A stretch of 63,188 nt of DNA from Flavobacteriaceae bacterium (GTDB taxonomy: Bacteria; Bacteroidota; Bacteroidia; Flavobacteriales; Flavobacteriaceae). Positions 42,706 to 53,197 of this stretch are shown piece after piece; positions within the stretch are counted from its first letter, which is position 1; each line of letters opens with the position of its first letter. The stretch is taken from assembly GCA_947457615.1 (NCBI GenBank), contig CANGWK010000018.1, positions 1-63,188 of the forward strand, in the 5' to 3' direction. The position numbers were made by a program, and so were the translations under genes. Below the pieces are notes generated by a model. The model was not told the DNA's origin. It worked only from the letters and a program-made list of their open reading frames with translations, and searched no databases.

Positions 42706-44784
42706 TTATTTCTCCTCTAACAAACGTTGCAATTGAAATTTTTCGGCATCAGAAATATCCGTTAAAATCGTAGTAAACAATTCTCTTAATCCTTCTTTTC
42801 TCAACAATTCTCTAATAGTATCTCGGGCATATTTGACTAATTGCCATTTTGGATGCGTAGTTGCATTAACTAAATTCTTAAGAACTTTGATGTTTTTGGG
42901 TTCTAAATACAATACGTTCTCAAAAGCATTTTGACGAATGGAACTTTCGTATTTTGGCGAAGTATAATCTACCAATTCAAAATAATACTGAGAGTATTGT
43001 GACGTATTTGCAGAAGCTATATTAAATTCTAAGTAATAGAATAAAAATAAAATTCGCAATGCTTTATCATTTTTACCCTCCCAATTTTTGGCAAGTTCTA
43101 GATATTTAGCGCGATTATCCGGGAAGTTTTTATACAAATTACTAAAAGCAATTTCTTTAGTGTCATAAGATTTATCCTTTAATAAAGTTTCGTATTCAGA
43201 TAGAAATGATTCGGGAATTATTGTAATTGTTTCTGCAACAGATTGGCGAACTTCTATCTCGTTAGTTTGCATTGCCAATTTCAATAATTTCTCTTTTTCA
43301 ACAAACGGAACATCTTTTATTTGATAAATAATTTCTCTTTTCAAAGCATAAAATCCATTAGATTTCATTACAACTGTAAAAAAGGATTCTTTATCAGCAA
43401 AGACATTATTCTTTTGTTTTTGAATTTCAACTAAGGTTTGGATACTTTCATTTTTCTTCAACAAATCATTGGCTTGTTCTGTATTAAAATGATAGTCTTC
43501 TAACCATTCTTTTTGAAACTTTATAATATCAAAATCGGAAACTGCGGAAATTTCATTAAGAAAATCAGGTGTTTCAACATTTTTAAATTGGTATTTTTTC
43601 AAATAATTCTTAACCGCTTTTTTAAACTTTTTTTCGCCAATTGATTCACTAATTACAAACAATGCCCAAGCGCCTTTTTGATAAAAAGAATACGAACTAG
43701 CCTTTTCATTTAGAATTGGAATTGTATCCGTTTTAGCTTCTTTTCGCAACAATAACGAATTTTTATACATCATATAATAAAAGTAGTCGTCCCCGAAAAT
43801 TTTGCGTTCGGCCAACAAAGCATAATAGGTTGCAAAACCTTCCTGCAACCAATGGTGTTTTCCATTTTTGGCGGTAACCAAATCCCCAAACCATTGGTGT
43901 GCTAACTCGTGTGCATTGACATTAATATAATTTCTATCGTTAAAACCAGATTCATCTACAACAAAATCTTGAGCAAAAATGGTAGATGTAGTATTTTCCA
44001 TTCCTGCATAAAGAAAATCTTCTACTGGAATTTGACGGTAAATTTTCCAAGGGTACTTCACTCCTATTTCCTTTTCTAGGAAGTCAAAAATAGCTTTAGA
44101 GTCTTTATATGTAAATTCAAATTTAGCATAATCCTTTGGTTGGTAATACATTTCAAGAGGTATTCCAGAAACAGAATTCTGCGTTTGATGATTGAAATTC
44201 CCAATGGCAAGCATAACCAAATAGGAAGACATGGGGTTTTTCATTTTAAATTGGTACAAAGATGTTTCTTCCTGCTGGTTGTATTTTTTACTTTCTAAAA
44301 TACCATTAGAAACAACCTGAAATTTATTTTTGTAGGTCACGGACAAATTAAAAACAACTTTCTCATTTACATCGTCAAAACTTGGTAACCAATTGCTAGT
44401 ATATTTCCCCTGCCCTTGTGTCCATATTTGTTGCCCTTCACCAACTCCGAAGAAATATAGTGTTTGTTTAGGCATAGCTTTATACGAAAATGAAACTTCG
44501 TTGCGCCCTTTTTTATATCCTTCAAATAAGATTAATTCTTTCTTGCTGTTTTTATAATTAACTGATTTACCATTAATAGCAACATCTGTAAAATACATGT
44601 TTTTTGCATCAATTCGGATAGAATCAATTTCTGAAAGTACTTGAAATTTATAAATAATTGTTCCATTAATAGTCTTGGATTCAAAATGGGGAGCTACGGA
44701 AGCATCGCATTGAATAAAATCTACATTTGAAGATTGTTGGGCAAATGAAAAAAATGGAATTAGTAAAAAAAAAAGTTTATTCAT
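42706..44784 (-). CDS. M1-family metallo-aminopeptidase, exported
   Basis: A 692-residue peptidase with a signal peptide at 1-15 (ends SFAQ). The substrate-gripping GMEN is at 261-264, the zinc site HELAH at 292-296 and the third ligand Glu315 in WLQEGFATYYA. A C-terminal helical-repeat region begins around residue 450. M1 enzymes remove N-terminal amino acids. With the DPP4-type enzyme at 8645 it would take part in periplasmic peptide digestion, though the two are far apart. Confidence 0.94.
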   Translation of the reverse strand: MNKLFFLLIPFFSFAQQSSNVDFIQCDASVAPHFESKTINGTIIYKFQVLSEIDSIRIDAKNMYFTDVAINGKSVNYKNSKKELILFEGYKKGRNEVSFSYKAMPKQTLYFFGVGEGQQIWTQGQGKYTSNWLPSFDDVNEKVVFNLSVTYKNKFQVVSNGILESKKYNQQEETSLYQFKMKNPMSSYLVMLAIGNFNHQTQNSVSGIPLEMYYQPKDYAKFEFTYKDSKAIFDFLEKEIGVKYPWKIYRQIPVEDFLYAGMENTTSTIFAQDFVVDESGFNDRNYINVNAHELAHQWFGDLVTAKNGKHHWLQEGFATYYALLAERKIFGDDYFYYMMYKNSLLLRKEAKTDTIPILNEKASSYSFYQKGAWALFVISESIGEKKFKKAVKNYLKKYQFKNVETPDFLNEISAVSDFDIIKFQKEWLEDYHFNTEQANDLLKKNESIQTLVEIQKQKNNVFADKESFFTVVMKSNGFYALKREIIYQIKDVPFVEKEKLLKLAMQTNEIEVRQSVAETITIIPESFLSEYETLLKDKSYDTKEIAFSNLYKNFPDNRAKYLELAKNWEGKNDKALRILFLFYYLEFNIASANTSQYSQYYFELVDYTSPKYESSIRQNAFENVLYLEPKNIKVLKNLVNATTHPKWQLVKYARDTIRELLRKEGLRELFTTILTDISDAEKFQLQRLLEEK

Positions 44785-45111
44785 TTAGGTACTTATTAAA
44801 TAATTGACTTTCTATATTTGTAAAATTTTTGAAATGTAAAAATATACATTTTTGTTCTTGAACAGAAGATTTTAATTAGTTGATAATAAAATAAATTGGA
44901 GTATTAGGTTAAGTTTAGTTTTATTTTGAGAATAATATCTACAAATAGAATTAGGATTTGCTCTAAGTGTATATTGGAAGACTGCTATTTAGAATGTATA
45001 TTTACACACTTGACCAATATTGTTTCATGAAAATTATATTGAATCCTATAACTATTGATCCTCTTTTTTAAAATTAATTTTTAAATAAGTTATTCTAAAA
45101 CATAAGTAAAA
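44785..45111. other. 327-base divergent gap
   Basis: AT-rich region between the starts of the M1 peptidase and GH30 genes. The only promoter-like string is TATATTTG at 44813-44820 on the plus strand, about 290 bases before GH30. AAATGTA and TACATTT form a short inverted repeat near 44832-44852. Nothing else was recognised. Confidence 0.5.
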
Positions 45112-46572
45112 ATGAATAAAATTCTGCTCTATTTATTATCCGTACTATCTACTGTTGCTTTTTCACAAATAAAAAACAAAACAAAAATAGAAGCCTATTC
45201 TACCAAAAATAAAAGCGTTACAATATTTACATCTGCAGATAGCACTTCGCTTCGTTTAACTAAAACAAATTCCGATTTGAAGTTTCTAGAAATGAAACAG
45301 CCTTTAGAAACCCAAGTGTGTGTTTTTGTTAATCCAGATAAAAAATTCCAAACCTTTATGGGAATTGGTGGATCAATTACAGATGCAAGTGCAGAAGTAT
45401 TTGCAAAATTATCTCCTGAAAAACAAACCGAATTTATCAATGCTTATTACAGCAAGGATAAAGGAATTGGATATTCTCTTATAAGGACCAATATGTCTAG
45501 TTGCGATTTTAGTTCCGATGTTTATGATTACATCGAGGATGGTGATAAAAATTTGAATTCATTTACAATTGAACACGATAAAAAATTCAAAATTCCATTA
45601 ATAAAAAAAGCAATTAATTCAATTGGCAAAGATGCGAGTTTATATATAAGTCCCTGGTCTCCTCCTGCTTTCATGAAAGACAATAACAGCAAACTTCAAG
45701 GCGGAAAACTAATGCCAGAATTCAACCAATCTTGGGCTAATTACTATGTCAGATATATTAATGCTTTACAAAAAGAAGGTATTCCAGTATGGGGATTAAC
45801 TATTCAAAACGAGCCAATGGCAAAACAACGTTGGGAATCTTGTATTTTTTCTGCTGAAGAAGAAAGAGATTTTCTGAAAAATTATTTAGGTCCAACTTTA
45901 ACAAAGGCCAGTCTTGGAACTAAAAAAATTATTATTTGGGATCACAACCGCGACTTAATATCGCAACGAGTGAGCACGATACTATCCGATGCGCAAGCAA
46001 ATAAATATGTATGGGGGATTGGGTTTCATTGGTATGAAAACTGGAGTGGTGGCGAAATGATGTTTGACAATATCGGAAAAGTAAATGAAATGTATCCTGA
46101 CAAAAATCTTTTGTTTACAGAGGGATGCGTGGAAAGTTTTAATGCTAACAAGTACCAATTATGGAAAAATGGAGAGCGTTATGGAAAGTCAATGATAAAC
46201 GATTTTAATAATGGAACCGTTGGTTGGACGGATTGGAATGTGCTTCTAGATAATAATGGTGGTCCAAATCATGTTGGAAATTTTTGCTTCGCTCCTATTC
46301 ATGGCGATTTATCCACTAAAGAATTAATTTATACTCCCTCCTATTATTTCATTGGACATTTTTCAAAATTTATTAATAAAGGTGCTAAAAGAATAAGTAG
46401 TATAGCTAGCAGAAGTCAATTATTAACCACTTCTTTTCAAAATCCAGACGGAAAATTAATTACCGTAGTAATGAATCAAAGTAATAGTACAATTACCTAT
46501 TATTTGTATTTAGGAACTGTGGCTTCTGAAATTACTATTTTACCCCACGCTATACAAACTTTAGTATATTAG
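45112..46572 (+). CDS. Glycoside hydrolase family 30 glucosidase, exported
   Basis: A 486-residue GH30 enzyme with a signal peptide at 1-19 (ends VAFSQ). The barrel starts with TFMGIGGSITDASAE. The acid/base is Glu234 in IQNEPMAKQRWES and the nucleophile is Glu337 in LFTEGCVES. FGFHWYENWSGG-type residues near 300 belong to the family active site. GH30 members of this type act on beta-1,6-glucan or glucosylceramide. The length is typical and there is no T9SS sorting domain, so the protein is probably periplasmic. The GH3 gene follows after 60 bases. Confidence 0.93.
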   Translation: MNKILLYLLSVLSTVAFSQIKNKTKIEAYSTKNKSVTIFTSADSTSLRLTKTNSDLKFLEMKQPLETQVCVFVNPDKKFQTFMGIGGSITDASAEVFAKLSPEKQTEFINAYYSKDKGIGYSLIRTNMSSCDFSSDVYDYIEDGDKNLNSFTIEHDKKFKIPLIKKAINSIGKDASLYISPWSPPAFMKDNNSKLQGGKLMPEFNQSWANYYVRYINALQKEGIPVWGLTIQNEPMAKQRWESCIFSAEEERDFLKNYLGPTLTKASLGTKKIIIWDHNRDLISQRVSTILSDAQANKYVWGIGFHWYENWSGGEMMFDNIGKVNEMYPDKNLLFTEGCVESFNANKYQLWKNGERYGKSMINDFNNGTVGWTDWNVLLDNNGGPNHVGNFCFAPIHGDLSTKELIYTPSYYFIGHFSKFINKGAKRISSIASRSQLLTTSFQNPDGKLITVVMNQSNSTITYYLYLGTVASEITILPHAIQTLVY

Positions 46573-46632
46573 ATGGAAATGTTTTTTTAGAATAATTACT
46601 TTATTATTGTTCGATTTAATTATTTTTACAAA

Positions 46633-48867
46633 ATGAAATTCCTATTAAAAACAATATTTTTTCTTGCTTTTTCTATTTCTTTTTCTCAAAGCAAATCTAT
46701 TGATATTAAAGTAGAGCAGTTATTGAAAAAAATGACCTTAGAAGAAAAAATAGGGCAATTAAATCAAAACACCGATGATTGGAATCCTACAGGACCTCTT
46801 ATTGTAAACGCCAATAAAGAAACTGATATTAAAGCGGGCATGATTGGCTCTATGCTCAATGTAAATGGGATAGTAAGAACTAGAAAATACCAAGAATTAG
46901 CGATGCAATCGCGATTAAAAATTCCATTGCTATTTGGCTTAGATGTTATTCACGGATACAAAACTACTTTTCCAATTCCTTTAGCAGAAGCTGCCTCCTG
47001 GGATTTGTTGGCTATAGAACAATCTGCACGAATTGCTGCAACAGAAGCATCTGCTAGTGGAATTCATTGGACATTTGCACCGATGGTAGATATTGCTCGA
47101 GATCCCCGATGGGGAAGAGTAATGGAAGGTGCTGGGGAGGACACTTATTTAGGAACTAAAATTGCCTTTGCACGCGTAAAAGGTTTTCAAGGAAAATTGG
47201 GAGATTTGAATTCTGTTATGGCTTGCGCCAAACATTTCGCTGCCTATGGAGCTGCTGTTGGTGGTAGAGAATACAATTCGGTAGACCTAAGTGATAGAAC
47301 GCTTTGGGAAGTATATCTTCCTCCTTTCAAAGCAACCGTTGATGCTGGTGCAGCAACTTTCATGAATGCCTTTAACGATATTAACGGAATTCCAGCAACT
47401 GCCAATAAACATATTCAAAGAGATATTTTAAAAGGAAAGTGGAATTTCAAAGGATTTGTAATTTCCGATTGGGGTTCTATTGCTGAACTAGTAACTCACG
47501 GTTATTCAAAAAATGACAAAGAAGCGGCTTATTCTGCAATTACTGCAGGTTCTGATATGGATATGGAAAGTAATACCTATAGAAACAACTTAGCGCAATT
47601 GGTTAAAGAAAAAAAAGTTTCAATAGCAACAATTGATGACGCTGTAAAACGTATTCTTCGCAAAAAGTTTGAATTAGGTTTATTTGACGATCCCTATAGA
47701 TATTGTAATAAAGACAGACAAGATGCAGCGCTTTCTAATTCGGAACATTCTAGAGTTGCAAGAGAAATTGCAGCAAAAAGTATTGTTTTATTAAAAAATT
47801 CTCCCTCTACTTTGGGACAGGGAATTTTACCGCTTTCTAAGCAAACTAAAACTATCGCTTTTATTGGTCCAATGGTAAAACCAAAAAGGATAAATCATGG
47901 TTTTTGGGCTGTTAATTTAAAGGAAATTGATTCCACTTATATAGTTTCACAATGGGAAGGTTTAGAAAATAAAGTGGGTAAATCTACAAAACTACTTTAT
48001 GCAAAAGGATGTGATATTGAAGGCACTAATAAAGCTGGTTTTCAAGAAGCTTTGGACATTGCAAACCAATCGGATGTTGTAATTGTTAGCATTGGTGAAA
48101 GATTTGATATGAGTGGAGAATCTAAAAGTAGAAGTAATTTACACCTACCTGGTATTCAGGAAGATTTAATTAAAGAATTGCAAAAAACTGGAAAACCAAT
48201 TGTAGTTCTTATTAATGCAGGTCGACCTTTAGTTTTTAATTGGACTGCTGACAACATGCCAACCATAGTTTACACCTGGTGGTTAGGATCGGAAGCCGGA
48301 AATGCAATTGCAGATGTTCTTTTTGGCGATTATAATCCAAGTGGAAAATTACCTATTACTTTTCCTAGGGAAGAAGGACAAATTCCAATTTATTACAATC
48401 ATTTCAATACCGGAAGACCCTCAATAAATGAAGAAAAATTATATAAATCAAGCTATATTGATTTGCAAAATACTCCTAAATTTCCTTTCGGATATGGATT
48501 AAGTTATACTACTTTCAACTATTCCAATTTAAAATTGTCTAAAACGAAAATGAAAGCCGACGATACAATTGAAGTTTCTGTAGACATTAGTAACACCGGG
48601 AAATACTTAGGCGAAGAAGTCGTTCAATTGTATATTCATGATAAATATGCTTCGTTAATTCGACCAATATTGGAACTAAAGGATTTTCAGAAGATAAAAT
48701 TAGGAGTTGGAGAAACTAAAACAATTAAGTTTGTAATAGATAATCAAAAATTATCTTTTTATAATGAAAAATTACAATTTAAATCTGAAGAAGGTGAATT
48801 TGATTTAATGATAGGAGCCTCCTCTGCAGATATTCGATTAAATAGTAGTTTTGAATTGGTGAAATAA
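46633..48867 (+). CDS. bglX: Glycoside hydrolase family 3 beta-glucosidase, exported
   Basis: A 744-residue GH3 enzyme with signal peptide 1-19 (ends SFSQS). The nucleophile is Asp279 in VISDWGS; acid/base Glu496 lies in DMSGESKSRSNL; a fibronectin-III-like domain covers the last 120 residues. The layout matches periplasmic BglX. With the GH30 enzyme before it, it would finish breakdown of beta-glucans to glucose. There is no SusC/SusD pair in the window, so this is not a full polysaccharide utilisation locus. Confidence 0.94.
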   Translation: MKFLLKTIFFLAFSISFSQSKSIDIKVEQLLKKMTLEEKIGQLNQNTDDWNPTGPLIVNANKETDIKAGMIGSMLNVNGIVRTRKYQELAMQSRLKIPLLFGLDVIHGYKTTFPIPLAEAASWDLLAIEQSARIAATEASASGIHWTFAPMVDIARDPRWGRVMEGAGEDTYLGTKIAFARVKGFQGKLGDLNSVMACAKHFAAYGAAVGGREYNSVDLSDRTLWEVYLPPFKATVDAGAATFMNAFNDINGIPATANKHIQRDILKGKWNFKGFVISDWGSIAELVTHGYSKNDKEAAYSAITAGSDMDMESNTYRNNLAQLVKEKKVSIATIDDAVKRILRKKFELGLFDDPYRYCNKDRQDAALSNSEHSRVAREIAAKSIVLLKNSPSTLGQGILPLSKQTKTIAFIGPMVKPKRINHGFWAVNLKEIDSTYIVSQWEGLENKVGKSTKLLYAKGCDIEGTNKAGFQEALDIANQSDVVIVSIGERFDMSGESKSRSNLHLPGIQEDLIKELQKTGKPIVVLINAGRPLVFNWTADNMPTIVYTWWLGSEAGNAIADVLFGDYNPSGKLPITFPREEGQIPIYYNHFNTGRPSINEEKLYKSSYIDLQNTPKFPFGYGLSYTTFNYSNLKLSKTKMKADDTIEVSVDISNTGKYLGEEVVQLYIHDKYASLIRPILELKDFQKIKLGVGETKTIKFVIDNQKLSFYNEKLQFKSEEGEFDLMIGASSADIRLNSSFELVK

Positions 48868-48958
48868 ACTTACATGGAGAGAATAAAAAACACAATAAAG
48901 AGTAAAGAATTCGTTAAGTAATATCTTTTTTCTATCATCTATTTTTATTTTTTAAAAA

Positions 48959-51067
48959 ATGTCAAACAATCTTCTTCAAACATCTATAGAATATCTTAAA
49001 GGAATCGGTCCTTCGCGTGGGGAATTACTGCGCAAAGAACTGAATATCCATAGGTATGGTGATTTGATGAATTTTTTTCCTAATCGGTATATTGACCGAA
49101 CTCGCTATTATAAAATCAATGAACTTCAAAATTCTACTGCAGAAGTTCAAATTATTGGTAAAATTATAAACATTAAAACCGTCGAATTTGGCAAAAACCA
49201 AAAACGATTAGTAGCTTCATTTGTAGATGAATCTGGACAAATAGAACTCACTTGGTTTCAAGGCGTAAAATGGATCCGAGAAAGTTTGAAACTAAATGAA
49301 GTGTATGTCATTTTCGGAAAAACAACCAATTATGGTGGCCAATTTTCTATGGCGCATCCAGAAATGGAATTACTAAATGAACACAAAGAAAGTTTAAGAA
49401 GTGCCATGCAACCTGTTTATCCAAGCACAGAAAAACTAACACAACGTGGTGTTACCAATAAAGTTCTAAACAAATCCATCCAACAATTATTTATGGAAAT
49501 AAAAGGGCAGTTTATTGAAACTCTGCCTGATTACTTGTTATCACAATTGAAACTTATTCCAAAAAATGAGGCAATGTTTAATATTCATTTTCCTAAAAGT
49601 CAGGAGCTATTAGCAAAAGCCCAATTTCGATTAAAATATGAAGAATTATTCTTTATTCAATTACAATTGATAACTAAAAATCTTATTCGAAAAAATAAAA
49701 TTAAAGGGCATTTATTTGATAAAGTTGGCGAAAATTTTACAGATTTTTACAACAATCATTTACCTTTTGAGTTGACAAATGCGCAAAAAAGAGTTATTAA
49801 AGAGATTCGAAACGATATGGGCAGTAATGCTCAAATGAATCGTTTACTTCAAGGAGATGTAGGGTCCGGAAAGACAATAGTTGCTTTGATGTGCATGCTT
49901 TTGGCAAAAGATAATGGCTTTCAGAGTTGCTTAATGGCTCCAACTGAAATCCTAGCGAACCAACATTTTATAGGGTTATCTGAACTCGCTAAAGATTTAA
50001 ATATCAGCATAAAGATACTTACAGGATCAACCAAAACTTCAAATAGAAAAATAATTCATGAGGCGCTTGAAAATGGTACCTTAGATATATTAATTGGCAC
50101 CCATGCTTTACTAGAAGACAAAGTTAAATTTCAAAATTTAGGCTTAGCCGTAATTGATGAGCAACATCGTTTTGGTGTTGAGCAACGTTCTAAATTATGG
50201 AAGAAAAACGATATTCCACCCCACGTTTTGGTTATGACCGCAACGCCAATTCCGCGAACATTAGCGATGAGTTTGTATGGCGATTTAGATATTTCGGTTA
50301 TAGACGAATTGCCTCCTGGAAGAAAAACAATTCAAACAGTACATCGATTTGATTCGAATAGATTAAAAGTTTGGAGATTTCTAAAGGATGAAATCGCTAA
50401 AGGAAGGCAAATATATATCGTTTACCCACTAATTAACGAAAGTGCAACTCAAGATTATAAAGACTTAATGGATGGTTACGAAAGTATTTCTCGGGATTTT
50501 CCACTACCTGAATACAGCATTTCTATTGTTCATGGGCAAATGAAACCGGCAGAAAAAGAAGCCGAAATGCAACGCTTTGTTTCCGGAAAAACTAACATAA
50601 TGGTGGCTACAACAGTTATTGAAGTTGGTGTTAATGTGCCTAATGCAAGTGTAATGGTTATTGAAAGTACGGAACGTTTTGGGTTATCTCAATTACACCA
50701 ATTACGGGGTCGCGTAGGTCGTGGCGCAGAACAAAGTTATTGCATTTTAATGACAGGATTCAAATTAGGTAACGACAGCAAAACCCGAATTGAAACAATG
50801 TGTAAAACCAACGACGGATTTGAAATTGCTGAAGTCGATCTTAAGTTACGTGGTCCTGGTGATATAATGGGAAAACAACAAAGTGGCGTTTTGAATTTGC
50901 AAATTGCCGATTTGGTAAAAGATAGAGATATTTTAATGCTAGCAAGAGAACATGCACTAAAACTTTTGAAAGAAGATGCAGCAATGACAAAGCCAGAGCA
51001 TCAAAAAATGAGAGCAGTTTTCATCGAAATGAGTGCTAAAAAGAACATTTGGAACTACATTAGTTAA
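48959..51067 (+). CDS. recG: ATP-dependent DNA helicase RecG
   Basis: A 702-residue helicase that remodels stalled forks and Holliday junctions. The N-terminal wedge domain contains the OB fold (about 60-150); Walker A GDVGSGKT is at 299-306, DEQHRFG is motif II near 400, and the C-terminal motif QLRGRVGRG near 580 completes the helicase core. Length and motifs are normal. The bestrophin gene follows eight bases later on the same strand and is probably co-transcribed. Confidence 0.97.
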   Translation: MSNNLLQTSIEYLKGIGPSRGELLRKELNIHRYGDLMNFFPNRYIDRTRYYKINELQNSTAEVQIIGKIINIKTVEFGKNQKRLVASFVDESGQIELTWFQGVKWIRESLKLNEVYVIFGKTTNYGGQFSMAHPEMELLNEHKESLRSAMQPVYPSTEKLTQRGVTNKVLNKSIQQLFMEIKGQFIETLPDYLLSQLKLIPKNEAMFNIHFPKSQELLAKAQFRLKYEELFFIQLQLITKNLIRKNKIKGHLFDKVGENFTDFYNNHLPFELTNAQKRVIKEIRNDMGSNAQMNRLLQGDVGSGKTIVALMCMLLAKDNGFQSCLMAPTEILANQHFIGLSELAKDLNISIKILTGSTKTSNRKIIHEALENGTLDILIGTHALLEDKVKFQNLGLAVIDEQHRFGVEQRSKLWKKNDIPPHVLVMTATPIPRTLAMSLYGDLDISVIDELPPGRKTIQTVHRFDSNRLKVWRFLKDEIAKGRQIYIVYPLINESATQDYKDLMDGYESISRDFPLPEYSISIVHGQMKPAEKEAEMQRFVSGKTNIMVATTVIEVGVNVPNASVMVIESTERFGLSQLHQLRGRVGRGAEQSYCILMTGFKLGNDSKTRIETMCKTNDGFEIAEVDLKLRGPGDIMGKQQSGVLNLQIADLVKDRDILMLAREHALKLLKEDAAMTKPEHQKMRAVFIEMSAKKNIWNYIS

Positions 51068-51075
51068 AACAAAAA

Positions 51076-51939
51076 ATGGTACAATACAACCCTAAAGACT
51101 GGATTACTTTTATTTTTAAATTCCATAAATCGGATACCCTCAGAAAATTAATTCCGTTGATGATTTTCATAGGATTTTACTCAGGAATTATCTGTTTTTT
51201 AGAAATGGATTATTTTAAACTGGAAGAAACCAGCCACGTTAAAGGCATTTCTGTAATGCATACCACTGTTGGTTTTGTATTATCCTTATTGTTGGCCTAT
51301 CGAACCAATACCGCCTATGATCGTTGGTGGGAAGGCAGAAAATTATGGGGAGCATTGGTAAACAATTCTAGAAATTTAGCCTTAAAGCTTTCGGTAATAT
51401 TAAACGAAGAAAAAGACCGCCATTTTTTTAGAAGATTGATCCCGGGTTATGCTTCAATTTTGCAAAAGCATTTAACAAATGAGGAATCTGCCAAAGCCCT
51501 ATTTGAAGATTTAGATTTGGATATGGACCACCAAAAACACCATCCAAATCAAATTGCTAAAATGATTTTTCAAAAAGTAAATGATTTATATAAATCCGGA
51601 AAAATAACTGGAGATCAATTAATAATTATAAATTCTGAATTACAATCTTTCACCGATGTTTGTGGTGCTTGTGAACGAATAAAAAACACTCCAATTCCAT
51701 ATTCTTACAGCGCTTTTATAAAAAAGTTCATATTCTTTTACATTATGACTTTGCCTTTTTCTTTTGCGTTCACTTTAGGATATTACGTAATTCCGGTAGT
51801 TATTTTTATATTTTATGTACTAGCCAGTTTGGAATTAATTGCTGAAGAAATTGAAGATCCTTTTGGATTAGACGAGAATGACTTGCCTATTGCAAAAATT
51901 GCCAGTAACATAAAAAAACATGTTGAGGAGATCTTATAA
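51076..51939 (+). CDS. Bestrophin-family anion channel
   Basis: A 287-residue membrane protein of the bestrophin (UPF0187) family. The family block AYRTNTAYDRWWEGRKLWG near residues 74-92 is clear, with helices near 25-45, 62-78, 210-230 and 235-255. Bacterial members form pentameric channels, some passing sodium and others chloride. It lies eight bases after recG; that link looks like convenience rather than shared function. The C-terminal acidic patch EEIEDPFGLDENDL is typical. Confidence 0.92.
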   Translation: MVQYNPKDWITFIFKFHKSDTLRKLIPLMIFIGFYSGIICFLEMDYFKLEETSHVKGISVMHTTVGFVLSLLLAYRTNTAYDRWWEGRKLWGALVNNSRNLALKLSVILNEEKDRHFFRRLIPGYASILQKHLTNEESAKALFEDLDLDMDHQKHHPNQIAKMIFQKVNDLYKSGKITGDQLIIINSELQSFTDVCGACERIKNTPIPYSYSAFIKKFIFFYIMTLPFSFAFTLGYYVIPVVIFIFYVLASLELIAEEIEDPFGLDENDLPIAKIASNIKKHVEEIL

Positions 51940-51982
51940 ACTGTTTTAAGTACTATTATTTAAACGTTAAATAAAAATAAAA

Positions 51983-52004
51983 TGTAACTTTATATAAAAG
52001 TACA
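51983..52004. promoter_or_regulatory. Palindromic operator candidate of the RND efflux operon
   Basis: TGTA-nn-TTTATATAAA-nn-TACA forms a 22-base inverted repeat with two mismatched pairs. It ends six bases before the -7 box at 52010-52017, covering the -33 region, and would block polymerase if bound. No regulator gene lies next to the operon. Confidence 0.5.
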
Positions 52005-52009
52005 TAGTT

Positions 52010-52017
52010 TAAATTTG
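52010..52017 (+). promoter_or_regulatory. -7 box TAAATTTG of the RND operon
   Basis: A perfect TAnnTTTG match 49 bases before the ATG at 52066, with the inverted repeat at 51983-52004 just upstream. Confidence 0.55.
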
Positions 52018-52065
52018 TACTAATCGCATTTCAAGTAACTAATACACCAAATCACTTTCTCTAAA

Positions 52066-53124
52066 ATGAAAATAAAATACATTCTAATTACTGTAATAGT
52101 ACTATCACTTGGAGGATTAATTGTGTTTAGAATTACTAAAAATAGTGCTGATGGTGGTAATGGTAAAGGCAAGGGAGATAAAAAAGACCTAATTGCAGTT
52201 ACTGGATTAGTTTTAAAAGGTCAAACTTTTGACAATAATTTATCACTTTCTGGTTCTATTGATGCTAACGAGCAAGTGGAAATTCGAAGTGAGGTATCTG
52301 GAATTGTTGAAAAAATTAATTTTCAAGAAGGAAGCAACGTTTCCAAAGGACAGGTGCTTTTCAAAATTAATGACATTGAGTTAAGAGCACAATTGGCACA
52401 AACAAAAACTAGAGAAACTCTTGAGTTTGAAAACGAAAGACGCGCTAAATTACTTTTACAAAAAGAAGCCATCAGCCAAGAAGAATATGATATTGCAAGC
52501 GCCGATTATAGATCTGCAAAAGCACAAACCCAATTAATTAGTGCTCAAATAGGAAAAACATCTGTTAAAGCACCCTTTTCAGGAAAGATTGGATTGCGAA
52601 ATATTTCACCAGGTACTTATATAACGCCTACAGTTTTAGTTGCAAATTTGGTGAATGTTGGTAAGTTAAAAATTACTTTTTCTATCCCTGAAAAATATGC
52701 TTCACAATTAAAACTAAATACCACTTTAAATTTCACCGCTACCAATTCTGCTGAAAATTATTCTGCTAAGGTTTATGCTATTGAACCCGGAATTGACATC
52801 AATACAAGAACGCTTCAAGTTCGTGCACTTGCAGATAATTCAACCGGTAAACTTTTACCGGGTACTTTTGCCAACATAAATTTACCCTTAGATGTAATAA
52901 AAGATGCTATTGTAATTCCATCGCAAGCAATCGTTCCTATTCAAAGCGGAAAGAAGGTCTATATTACTACAAATGGTAAAGCTAAAGAAGTTAAGGTTGA
53001 AACTTCTAGTAGAACAGACACCTCTGTATTGGTACTATCGGGATTAAACATTGGCGACACGCTAATTACATCTGGAATAATGTCTTTAAAAGAGGGATCC
53101 CCTATTAAAACAACCATTAAATAG
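52066..53124 (+). CDS. RND efflux periplasmic adaptor (membrane fusion protein)
   Basis: A 352-residue adaptor that links the inner membrane pump to the outer membrane channel. Residues 1-22 are a membrane-anchoring segment (YILITVIVLSLGGLIVF) followed by GGNGKGKGDKK. The barrel-sandwich (lipoyl) halves are near 60-90 and 165-195, with a short helical hairpin between them containing QKEAISQEEYDIASADYRSA, then a beta-barrel. It is the first gene of a three-gene operon. Confidence 0.95.
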   Translation: MKIKYILITVIVLSLGGLIVFRITKNSADGGNGKGKGDKKDLIAVTGLVLKGQTFDNNLSLSGSIDANEQVEIRSEVSGIVEKINFQEGSNVSKGQVLFKINDIELRAQLAQTKTRETLEFENERRAKLLLQKEAISQEEYDIASADYRSAKAQTQLISAQIGKTSVKAPFSGKIGLRNISPGTYITPTVLVANLVNVGKLKITFSIPEKYASQLKLNTTLNFTATNSAENYSAKVYAIEPGIDINTRTLQVRALADNSTGKLLPGTFANINLPLDVIKDAIVIPSQAIVPIQSGKKVYITTNGKAKEVKVETSSRTDTSVLVLSGLNIGDTLITSGIMSLKEGSPIKTTIK

Positions 53125-53197
53125 TTACACCCATTCCGTATAAATATTACCTACTCTTTTAAAAAATTAAAACGATAATCAGAAATCAATTACCGCA

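Noticed and set aside
48874..48921. 15-codon frame between the GH3 gene and recG
   Set aside because: Too short, with no feature beyond an ATG and a stop in AT-rich DNA.
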